Below the pieces are notes generated by a model. The model had not been told where the DNA came from. It made no database searches and saw nothing but the letters and a program-made list of their open reading frames with translations. A DNA stretch of 64,000 nucleotides from Yamagishiella unicocca (taxonomy: Eukaryota; Chlorophyta; Chlorophyceae; Chlamydomonadales; Volvocaceae), in the NCBI GenBank assembly GCA_003116995.1, contig BDSL01000036.1:62001-126000 (forward strand). The letters run 5' to 3'. Shown piece by piece: positions 10,104 through 20,800 of the stretch (position 1 is the first letter of the stretch; the number at the start of each line of letters is the position of its first letter). The position numbers and the translations under genes are program-made.

Positions 10104-13100
10104 ATGGGAGCGGCCGGACCGCCTGCAGCCAGCTCGGTGGCGTCACCTCCATCATCACCGCGGCCGCCGACAACGCTCCACAAAGCCCCCAGCGCCGCGC
10201 CACACGGCTCGCCAACCAAGTCATCACCGTCATGTGCTGCAATCAGCGCCTCAGCCGTGGCCGCGGAGCCGCGCGCACCGCTCACGTCATCTCCATCATC
10301 ACAGCCGGAGCAACAGCAGTCCCCAGCGCGCCCCTATGGCAACGGCTTCACGTCGACCACCGTCCTGCAGACCGCACCGTCAAACCCACGAGAGAGCCGG
10401 GCCGCCCTGCCGGCCAGCTACGACCGGCGAGCCTGGCTGTTGCTGGCCCGCATGGTAGCCGCGGTGGCGGCCTTTTCGGTGGTGGCTGCTTGGGTAGCAG
10501 TGCGAGTCGCGACGGCGCTGGGTGCGCAGCGGCTGCTGGTGATAGTGGCCGCTGCGGAGGTCGCATTTTTGGTCTACTACCGTCGCAAGTAGGTCAAGGC
10601 GGTGGGGGGAGGGGGTCGATGTGGGCCGATCTGGGTCGATGTGGGTCGATCTGGGCCGATGTGGGTCGATCTGGGTCGATCTGGGTCGATCTGGGTCGAT
10701 CTGGGTCGATGTGGGTCGATGTGGGTCGATGTGGGTCGATCTGGGTCGATCTGGGTCGATCTCGGTCGATCTGGGTCGCGGCAGAGCCGCCAGAGCTGTG
10801 CTCGCCGTTCCGATGGCCCTATGCCACGCCATGAACACCGTACGGCCCACGTGATGGCGCAGGTATGAAGCCCTCAACGCCCAGCCGCCCCGCCACGCGC
10901 CCGACCGTCACGATGCGCTGGCCGCCTTCAACCGGCTGCTGCAGGTGGGTGGGGAAGGAGGAGGGCGGGGGGAGGGCGGGGGCCGGGTTGGTATCAGTTG
11001 GCGGAGCTCGCAGGTGTTGAATGGTTGGGTTTCGTTCGTTGGCAGTTTCACTCAACAATCGTTGGCCATTTCGTTTGTTGCCTGTTTCGTTCGTTGGTCA
11101 TGTGGCGCTGACTAGCTGCGCGCGAGCAGTAGACCGCTGGCCCCCTGCCCTGCCCTCCTCCAACCTCCATCCAACGTTTCTTGGCGCTACACCCCCTTCC
11201 CCCCCCTCCACGGGTCTCCCTCGAAACCTCCCCCCCTGCCGCTGGGCCGCCTCGCGCCCCGGACTCCTATCACCAAAACTACCTGAAACCCATCCCTCAC
11301 CCCTCCCGCGCCCTCGCCCCTCGCTTCCTAGTCCACGGGCTTTCCGCACAAACCCCTCGCCCCTCCATTTCCTATGTCGGTTGACTGGGTCTTCTTCACC
11401 CCTCCCGCCCCAACCGACAGGTGTGCCGCTTCTTCCAGCAAAAGATCGACGCCCGCGTGTACCTGTCCACCTGGTTCTGTGGCTGCGACTACCGCCTCAT
11501 CCGCCGCGACAACGTGGCCGACCTCATCGCGTACGGCTTCTGGTACATGAGCAGGTGCGTCGTACGGTCGTACGATTGGTGGAGCCTGCCGTACCTCCGT
11601 GCCTCCCCATGGGTCCCCAAATCCGTCGTTAAGCGATACTCCGCCTCCCGGACGGCTCCCCAGACGACGGCCCGCTCTCCAAACCCCACTCCACCCCTCC
11701 TCCTCGGTTTCACCTCCTGCTTGTGGCAAACACGCATTCCTCCGCTCCCGCTCCTCCGCTCCCGCTCCTCCGCCCCCAGCCCCCGTCGTCATTCGGCCTC
11801 CGATCCTCATTCCTCAACCAAGCTCTCCAGCATGCGTCTCCAACATGTGCACCCAACAGTTCCTTACTCGGCTACCTAGTCCACGGGCTTTCCTCCGGTC
11901 CCCGCGCGCAGGTCTGAGATGGAGGCCGCCGGTCTGGGCCCGCTGCTGCGGCATTGCGTCACTGCACTGGAGGCGGCCTTCCGCATCACGCTGCCCCCGG
12001 GCTACCAGCGGGGCCTGCGCTGCATGTTCCACCTTTGGGAGCCGCTGAGGACCATCTACAGGTGGGTAACCTGTAGTTACTACTACAGGGGGATGGGTTT
12101 GAGGGCTTGCTGGGTGGCTTGGCTGTGGTGGCGGACTGGCGGCGGCACCGCCATTGGGTGTTTTTTTGGGGGGGGGAAGGGAGTAGGCGTAGCGTGCGCG
12201 ATTCTTTTCGTCCTTCTAATGAGTGTCAACCATCGCGTGCCCTCCCCGGAGCCAGACCGCTGGTGTTTTACATCTTCACCGAGGTCCTGGCGCTGCTGTC
12301 CAAGGTCATTCTGCTCTCGCTGGGCTGCGGCATCCACATCGACCCCGTGACGGGCCTTATGGTCGCAACCGCCGGGCTGTCCGAGCACCACCGGCGCGTC
12401 AAGGAGGCCCGGCACCGGACAACCGCCAACGGCAGCAGCAACGGAACGAGGCACCGGGTGATGCAGCAACAGGGTGTCGCGGGGGCAGGTGACACCGGCG
12501 ATGTCAAGAAGGCGGCGCCAGTCGGCGTAGCGGGCTGTGGCGGCGAGGGTGATGGTGTTGGTGGCGGCCATGGCAGCTGGGGCGGTCTGGGCAGCGGCCG
12601 CCCGACAGTCGTCGCGCAATGGGAGTCAGCGGCGGACGATGAGGGGGAGGACAGCTCCAGGGGGCCTACCAGCGGCGGGGTCGGGCGAAGCGCGGCGGCG
12701 GCCGATGCGGCGGCGGCGACGCGGGGCGGGGAGGATTCGGACTGCCCACCTGCCCCGGTGCTGCTGCTGCACGGCGTGGGCGTAGGACTGCTGCCGTACA
12801 CTAACATGATCAGGTGAGCCGATCGGTAGCTTCTTGCGCTTGGTTTGATTGTGGCCCCGGCCGCGCACTACACGTACGACATCGCCCCATATCGACACAC
12901 GCCCCCCTCGGGTTTCGTTTCGCGCTACCCGCCCCACGCCAGGTGCCTGCTGGCCGCCGGTCTGCCCGTGGTGGCCATGGAGTACAAGCACGTGTCCATG
13001 CGGCTGTGCACCATCATACCCTCCGCGGACGACATCGCGGCGGGCGCCGTGGGCCTTATGGACCGTCTGGGGCTGGAGCAGGTGTGTTGGGCGCTTGGGC

Positions 13101-16100
13101 CTTATGGACCGGCTGGGGCTGAAGCCGCTGGGTTGGGCGTTTGGGCTTTCCGGCTAGGGCTGATAGACGGCCTTGCACCCCAACCCAGGCCGTTATCGAA
13201 CCCCGCCCTCACCGCAACCCTGCAGGCCTGTGTGGTCGCCCACTCGTACGGCACCTTCGTAGCATCCCGCCTGGCCCAGCTGCACGCCAACCGCCTGCAG
13301 AGCCTGGCGCTGCTGGACCCCGTGTGCTTTGGGTGGGTGCTCGTGTGTTTCGTGCCGTATCACCGTTGGCCCCGCTGTACATATGTCCCTTCGGGGACGA
13401 GGGGACGCTGTATGTGGGCTGTGTGTCTGTGTCCTTTGTCCTCACTTCCTTTGTTGCGTTGCGGTGGTGGTTGTCGGTTGAGATACTGAGGTACTGTGTC
13501 CTCGACGCATTCCCTCCAAGCGCTGACCCGTCCGTGTCGGCCCCTGCCCCCGTCCTCCCCCTCTCCACCATCCGCATCCGCTATTTATCTGCCAATCCCT
13601 CTGCTCGTCCGATCGATTGATGCCAGCATGTTCATGCCGCACCTGCTGGCCAACTTCATCTACCGCCGGCCGAGGACCTCGTCCGTGAGCCTGTGGGCAA
13701 AGGTGGGCAGGAGGGCGCGGCTCTCTTTGCTTCGTTGGGTCGGTCCGCGTCGCGAATAAGGGGATGATTAATAAGGGGATGATTACACAGCGTGTAGGAT
13801 ATATCAAGATAGAGAGGAAGTAGGATTGGAGTTGGGCAAGCGAATAGGGGATGCGTGGAAAATGCAAATGCATGACTCTTGCAACCCATGGGTCGGTGGG
13901 GTTGTGCATCCGCACCGCCGCAGAGCGCTTTGCCTTGACCCCCCCCCCCTCCTGGCGCCTTAGGGCCCTCTGCCGTTACCTCTGACACCGCTTCTTACTT
14001 CCACGTCTTCTGGGCACCCATCACTGCCGTCCCCTCCCTGCCCCTCCCTGCCTCCGAGCTTCCAGGACATGCTGTTCAACTTCGTGTCACGCGACCTGCA
14101 CTGCGCCGCCGCCCTGTGCCGGCGCTTCTACTGGTCGGACGTCAACCTCTGGCCGCAGGTGCGAACCGCGCGCAGCGTATCGCATACCGCACAGCATAGC
14201 ATGCCGCACAGCACACCGCACACCGCTGTGCTGCGCAGTTAGGCAGCCGTGCCGCAGAGGGTGCGAGCGCTGTGACCCTCCACCGACTATTCCCAACCGT
14301 CGTCGCCGCCGTCTCGCAGGACATCCCCGGTCGCACACTGGTCGCCATCGCGGGGCACGACCAGCTGATCCACGTGGACGAGGTACGTACGGTTGGGGGC
14401 AGTTGGGGTAGTTGGAGTGCGGCCGCTCGCTTTTGCGTGAATGGCAAACGGAACGAGGGCGCTATGTGCACGTGCGATGCTCCTGTCACTTGCTCCCTCC
14501 CCACGCACCCCTGGCGCCCAGACCTCGCTCCTCCGTGTAAACCCCCAACACATACCCACCTCGTAACAAGTACTACTACATCCGCTCCCCCTGCCTCCCT
14601 CTCCCCCCCAGGTGTTGGACTTCATCCAGCATTATGCCGCCAAGATCCTGTACCACCCGCTCCACTCGCACGCGCAGATGCTGATGGATCCGGACTGGCA
14701 GCAGCAGGTGCGGCCCCACGTGGGGGGCAAGGGAGGGCAGAAAAACCGCTAGTCGGCACTGAAAGGGGGAACCAGGGCTTGAGGTGTACTAAATGGGGGG
14801 AAGGCGGTGGTAACAACTGTTACAGTGAGTTCCGGACCAAAAAGCAGGTGTGTTTGGGGGTGCTCGGGTTTCGTCGTATTGAGGATGTGTTAAGATCTCA
14901 GCGTGATCAGGTTACGGAAAAGGCGGTGGTGTGTTAGGGGGCGTCTGGGTTTTAGCGTTTTGGGTTTTTACACCCTGACCTTGTGCCACCGACCCTTTGC
15001 TCGTTACCGATGATTTCCACCCAACAGCCCCAGCGCTGTGCCAAAGCTACCACAACGACGCCCCCCATGTCGAGTAACCGGTTCTGGTTCTTTTCTGTAC
15101 CCCCGCCCGTCTGGCCTGCTCCTGGACCCCCAGATCGTGGCGGACATCGCCGCCATGGCCAGCTCCGGCGGCGGCACCGCTGGTGCCCGCGAGGTCGAGC
15201 GCCGCCTCACCGCAATGCCGGCCACCCTGGCGCCGCTGCCGCAGGGGGCGGAGGGGCAGACGAGCACGTCGTTGGCGGCGGCGGTGGCGCCGGGCGTTGT
15301 ACGGCGAGTCACCACTCACCGTCAGGTGGTGGCGGAGCCGCCGATCATCTGGACGCAGGCGGCCGCGGTGCAGGACGACGAGGCCGGCAAAGTCGGTAGC
15401 GTTACAGACGGCACCGCAGCAACAGGGGCAGCCGCTAACGAAGGGGCGGAGAGGGAAGAGGAGGAGGAGGAGGACCTGGAGGCGCTGGCGGCAGCTCTGA
15501 GCCGCCAAATCGGGCAGGCGCGGAACTGGGCGACGGCGGCGGTGCCGCCGCCACCTGTGACGATGGCGGCGCCGCCGCCTGCTGATCGGTCCTCATTGAC
15601 GTCACTCCCGGCGGCCTTCGGCGGCGTCGTCGCCTCCAACGGAACCGTGGGCGCCGGCGCCGTGGCCGGTGGTGGTGACGGCACTGCGAAAGTTGCGCTG
15701 GCGGCAGCGGCTGGGGCGGACGGCCCCCCTGGCGCTGTGCCGTACTTCGGCGACGGCGCCGCGGTTTCTGGCCAGGTGCAGCGGCGGTGCACCGCCTCCG
15801 CCAGGCTGCAGCATGCCAGGTGGGGCCCGGGGAGGGGAAGGGAAGCGCAACACATGAGACCAGGGGTAAGGAGTAAACCGTGAGCTGACAAAATGATGGC
15901 ATGAAAACGAAGTAATGCTAGCAGAGGAGCGAGGTGTCAGGGGTCTTCCTCACTGCGGTCACCCTTATACCCTTACCGCCCACGCGCCCTTCCCACCTCA
16001 CAGCAGCTGCCCCAGCCCCGAGTCCCTCCTCCTGATGGAGCTGGTGGCGGAGGGCATCAACCACGCGGTGCTCCTCGCCCCTCCTGCAAACCCACGCGGC

Positions 16101-16346
16101 GGCGGTGGCGGCGGCGGCTCTGACGGCCGGGCCGATCAGGGCCCGACAGCGGTGGCGGCGCCGCGTAAGGCGCTACCCGCCATTCGGGAGTCTCGCGAGG
16201 ACGCCTCCGGCCCCACGACGCCTGTGTGGGTGGCGGCGCCGCCGCCGTCGGCGTTTGCGCAGTGCCGCCCGTTCGCCATGCCGTTCGGCGACGGGGGGCG
16301 CGAGGGGGGCCGTATGATGCCGCCGAGGCGCACTATGACGACCTAG
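10104..16346 (+). CDS. membrane-anchored alpha/beta-hydrolase family protein
   Basis: Thirteen exons, all in phase: 10104-10588, 10863-10944, 11421-11554, 11912-12061, 12256-12813, 12943-13081, 13226-13332, 13627-13702, 14066-14158, 14320-14382, 14612-14707, 15134-15819, 16004-16346; about 1003 residues. A Ser/Pro/Ala-rich N-terminus of about 110 residues is followed by two adjacent hydrophobic segments (about residues 111-158). The hydrolase fold begins at VLLLHGVGVGLLPYTNM (strand plus oxyanion turn). The nucleophile elbow is VVAHSYGT (Ser in a His-Ser-Tyr-Gly context), then SLALLDPVCFG. A likely acid lies in AIAGHDQLIHVDE and a likely catalytic His in ILYHPLHSHAQMLM. A Gly/Ala-rich acidic linker interrupts the fold upstream of the oxyanion strand, and about 340 low-complexity residues follow it. 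The substrate is unknown; lipase/acyl-hydrolase-like activity in a membrane is an inference. Confidence 0.85.
10613..10779 (+). repeat. 10-bp tandem repeat GGGTCGATNT in hydrolase intron 1
   Basis: About 16 copies of GTGGGTCGAT or CTGGGTCGAT begin just after the exon 1 donor. They create Gly/Arg/Trp-rich frames on the plus strand and Pro-rich frames on the minus strand; neither is coding. Confidence 0.9.
14738..14766 (+). repeat. dispersed intron module B copy (hydrolase intron 11)
   Basis: CAGAAAAACCGCTAGTCGGC followed by ACTGAAAGG, about 30 bases after the exon donor at 14708. It shares GTCGGCACTGAAA with the copies at 7961 and 28739. Confidence 0.55.
15065..15103 (+). repeat. dispersed intron module A, copy 3
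   Basis: CCATGTCGAGTAACCGGTTC, then a 6-base repeat (TGGTTC), then TTTTCTGTACCCCC. In sense orientation it ends about 30 bases before the acceptor at 15133, the same placement as the two helicase-gene copies. Confidence 0.7.
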
Positions 16347-16883
16347 GAGTCTCCCCGAAGGAGGCTGGGCGGGGAAGGAGAAGCGAAGGAGGAGAGGGGC
16401 GCCGCCGACTCGTGCGAATGTGATTGGGCTGATGTGGTGCTGCTGGGTGTTTGGGCCAGGGGGATTCGCAGTGGTGGGGAAGCTGCAGGACCGGAGCTGC
16501 TTGATGCCGGAGGTGCTGCGTCCGCTTTGAGGCGTGGGGCACCGCGGAGGGGGCCAGCAGATGGCAGGCAGACAGGCAGGCACGAGTGTGAGGATCGGAT
16601 TAAACCACGATGGGGAATGGAGCTCTGTTCCTAAGAGGTTGTGTCGGTAGTCCCGGCAGCGGCACCGCCTTTGATAGTCCCTGCTTAGAGCAGATGGGTA
16701 ACCGAAGTTAAGGACTTTTGTTGCGCTGCTGTAGCGTTGTTCGCCAGTAGTTACCGGTTCTGGCCTGTTGTCGTTGATAGATGGGTTGCAACGAGTTGCT
16801 CTGCGGCCTGGAACATGGGTGGCCTAAATGGCGTAGCGATATGGGCAACGAGGCTGATAGCATCGTGTTGCTGGGTTGATGTT

Positions 16884-16888
16884 TGTAA
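16884..16888 (+). promoter_or_regulatory. putative poly(A) signal TGTAA
   Basis: TGTAA, the volvocine polyadenylation motif, lies about 540 bases after the hydrolase stop codon. That is a plausible 3' UTR length for these algae. Confidence 0.4.
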
Positions 16889-17808
16889 TGGACTTACACC
16901 TAAAGTTTGCAACTGCATAAGAATGCGTCAAACTACAGACGAGCTACAAACCTGCATAGGGTCCACTGTGCTCTCAAGCAATTTGCAGGCGAAACCATGC
17001 AATGTCAGCAAGCTAACCGTGCTGCATTTCCTTCCAAGTTAGATTCGCATCTGAGCACCACGGCAGTGTGGCATATGCCACCTGACCTTCGCGCCGTTCG
17101 CTACCGTTGCTCAGGCCACGTGAAATTTCCAACTGTCTTCCCGCTCAGCCAAACAATACTGATATACTGTTGCTATGGGGACTCTAGTGCACATTCATAC
17201 ATGCACGTCTAAGTAAGAGCTTTGGCTCGGGGCGTCTGACGTTCGGTCGACCGGTTCCATTTTGCTCAGAGGACCGATCAAAGGGGGTGATAAGGGGAGT
17301 ACCTTACAAGACGCAGCGCTGAAACGGCGCCGGTATCGAGCCTGTCAGCCCGAGTACGCTGTTCCGGCTTTGTCGAGATGAGAAATCCTACCAACACCGT
17401 TATCCTGGAGAGCTATAAATTATTTATGGTGGCTTTTGTTCGTGGTGGATGGATAAGGTGAATATGATATGGGTTACCCGTGTTAGGCGAGTCTTGAGAT
17501 TACACGGATGGCAAAACGCATTTGTTCGTTTTTTTATCAGCAACGTGGTAGGGTTAAACTGTACATGCTTTCCAAACCTTCAGTTTCAAAGGGGTTGTAT
17601 AAGCGAGACGGAATGTACCATATGTTCTGGGGTTTACGCAGCCAGGCTTACCTGATGCAAATCGGAACTAATTACACGCCTAGATGCTTTCATCTATGTT
17701 ATTGTTAACAGTTTCCCACGGCTACATCCAAGGCCGGGCAACGGGCGGTGAATTGCAGCGTCGCCAACCGGGGGCTTAATTCAGAGCCGTCTCTGGGCTC
17801 CATCTGTG
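16889..17808. other. intergenic stretch, no gene recognised
   Basis: Lower-GC sequence with scattered short ORFs lacking domain signals. It should contain the promoter and 5' UTR of the ankyrin-RING gene starting at 17809. Confidence 0.5.
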
Positions 17809-20800
17809 ATGGCATGCCTATGCGGGGGACATGCATCGTTCGAAAATGCTCTACGAAAGGCAAGCTGTACAGACCGGCCAAGTTCTGTATTGCCGCTGAA
17901 TCGTCACACAATAATCACCTTGCCGACGTTTCGCGCAGACCAGCTTGCAATCCCTAAAACCATACCCTTTAGCATGACGCTCCGCTCAACCTGACACCCA
18001 GGCCTTCCTCTTTTTGGCCCCTCGGCCTTGTGCGAATCGCACCAAACTCACCACACCGGCCCCCGACCCACGTGCATTCCCCGAATCGCAATCATATCCA
18101 AATCCCTTCCACAGTTCCTCAACCCTCTGCTCCACTGCCTCCGCTCCGCGCTCCTTAGGGGAACGTGCCGGCTGTGCTGTCCTACCTGCACGACGACCCC
18201 CTCACCGTCGCGCGCAGCACCTTCCGCCACGGCAACACCCTGTGGCACGTGGCAGCCAACGCCGGCCACGTGCCCCTGCTGGAGGCGCTCGTGGCCCGCC
18301 TGAGCGCCGTCTGGCCCACACCGCAGCAGTCGCAGCAGACGCAACACCAGCGCGAAGCATCAGGTCACGGCCACGGCCATGGCGGCGGCGGCGGCGGCGG
18401 CGGTGGTGGTGGTGGTAACTTCCAGCGGCGCTCCAACCCCTTCCAGCGCATCAGCGACGGGCTGCGCGGCCGCGGTCCCGACCCCTCCCACCTGCCCCTG
18501 GCCGCCTTCATCAACACCGCCAACTGGCTCGGCCACACGGCCCTCATGACCGCATGCACGAGGGGCCACGCGGATTGCGTGCACTTCCTGCTGTCGATGG
18601 TGGGTGCGTGGCGAGGAAGCGGGGGAAGGGGGGAGGAGACGGTTGGACGTGGCGTCGGGGGATAAAAGGAGGGTTACGCTGCGCGGGGTGAGCAGGGACC
18701 GGCGAGGAAACGCGTGGGAACGACCAAAGAGGAAGAGAGAAGATGGGACGGAAGCGGGGGGGATGTTTTCGAGGAAGACCTGTGGATGCGGAAAAAAGCC
18801 GTTTAGGAAAGACGTTTCGAGATGTATGCGGGTGGGGTGGGGAGGGGAATGAAATCGAGGAAACCCGTGCGCAGGCTAACGGCGAGTGATGCGGTAAGGT
18901 TTCGTCGTGACCCTCTATGCGATCCGAGCGCTGCTTTGTTCCACCCTGCACTTTCCATGTCGTGTAACCGGATCCTCTCGCCATTCCCACCTGCTCTCCT
19001 CCCGCCTCCAGGGCGCTAACCCCTGGGCTCGCGACCGGGGCAACTGCACCGCCCTCCACTACGCGACGTTGCGGGACCATGCCAGCTGCATCGATACCTT
19101 GCTGCAGCACCCCTCAAGCTCCAGGCCGCCAGCTGGGACGAGACAGAGCCTGATTCGGTGCGGGGTGTGTGTGTGGAGGGGAGGGAGGGGAGGGTATGAG
19201 AGGATAGCCCGTGTGCGGAGGGAGGGGAGGGGAGAGGAGAGAAAAAGGGAACGTCTTTTCTAAACGGTTTTTTTCTCGCATCTATGGGTCTTCCTCGAAG
19301 CCCCCTCGGGTCTAACAAACATAGTCTCCGGTTGTCTTCTTTCCTCCATCTCCTGTGTCGCGTCACCGGGTCTCCTCGCCACCTCCCTTCCCGCCCTCCC
19401 CAGCCTCGTGGACCTGCCCAACTGCTGCGGCTACACCCCGGTGCACTTCGCGGCGGCGGCCGCCAAGCCAGCAGCGCTGACGGCGCTGCTGGCGGCTGGC
19501 GCCAACCTGGCGGCGAGGTGCTGGACGGAGGGGGTGGACTGGATCAGCGGGTGGGTGGGTGGCTGCATGGGTGGGTGGGTGGGTGGGTGGCTGCATGGGT
19601 GGGTGGGGGGCTGCGTGGGTCGCCCATGACGTCACCTGGGCGCCGGGTGTGCTTTCTGGCTGCATCCCGGCCCCGCTGCCAATCGCCGTTGTATGCCCTG
19701 TTTGCCGTTTACCGTCGCCTGGTGCACCTACGGGGGGGTGCCCATGCTTCCGGCTGCTTGCGGCTGTTGTGTTCCTGGCCGGCCTGGCTGGGTGACAGGC
19801 CATGACACGACAGGCCAATCCCCACCAACCCGAACCGACCCCAAACCTGGGCACGTCGTGACGTCCGGACCGAACCCTGGATCGAACCCTGCTGCCGGCT
19901 GCGCAGGCCGGCTGGCTCAACTCCCCTCCACTTCGCGGCGCGGCGCGGGGACATGGACATGTGCATGCTGATGATGCGCCATTACGTAAGCAGCAAGCCC
20001 GAGGGAAGGGTTGCAGGAGGAGGTTTTCGAGGAAGAGGAGGAGGAGGGGGGTTGAGGGCAATTCACACGGTTTCGCAACGGGCCGGAGGGGCATGCGGCT
20101 GGTCATGGCACCTCCTGACTCACAACCCCTCGTGGCGCTATCAGCTGCTCGTGCTGCTTGCCGCGTCAGTGTCGGCTGCGATTGAACAGCCAGCTTACAC
20201 GGGGCCCCCCGTCGAGGTATGTTTTATACCCCACTATCGGCCGTGGATTCGCGGGATTCTCCTTACCCCCCCCCCGTTTTTTGTACACCCCCCCCCCACA
20301 TTTTTTTGTACCTCCCCCTGACCTCCGCTCCCTCTCTCCCCCACCTCCGCCCCTCTCCGCGCCGTCACTCGCAGCTGGAGGTGCTCCGGGACAATGGCAC
20401 GGTGGACCCCCGGCTTCACGCGGACGTCAGGAGCTGCCGGCCCCACCACCTGGCGTCAGCGAGGGGGAGCCAGGCGCTGACCGAGGTGCGTGCTTGCCGG
20501 GGGTTACAGAAAAAGAACCGGTAACTCGACGTGTTTGTCGGGGGGGAGACCTGGCGAGGCTGAGGGGCCGGGGGAAGGAGACGGTCCGCGAGGCGGCCGG
20601 GGAGGGTATGACAGGAGACCCGTGGGTCTCCTGCGCTGAATAGGAAAACCGATTAGGTGCCGTTTGGTACACACGTGGCTGGGGAGGGGGGCTATGCTAG
20701 TGGTGGCGGTGGAGATGACGGTGGTCGTGGCAGGGATGGTGGCAGCTAGGTCGTGTGAGAGAAGGGCCAGCAGAGCTGTCGCCGCATGCATGGGTTCCTC

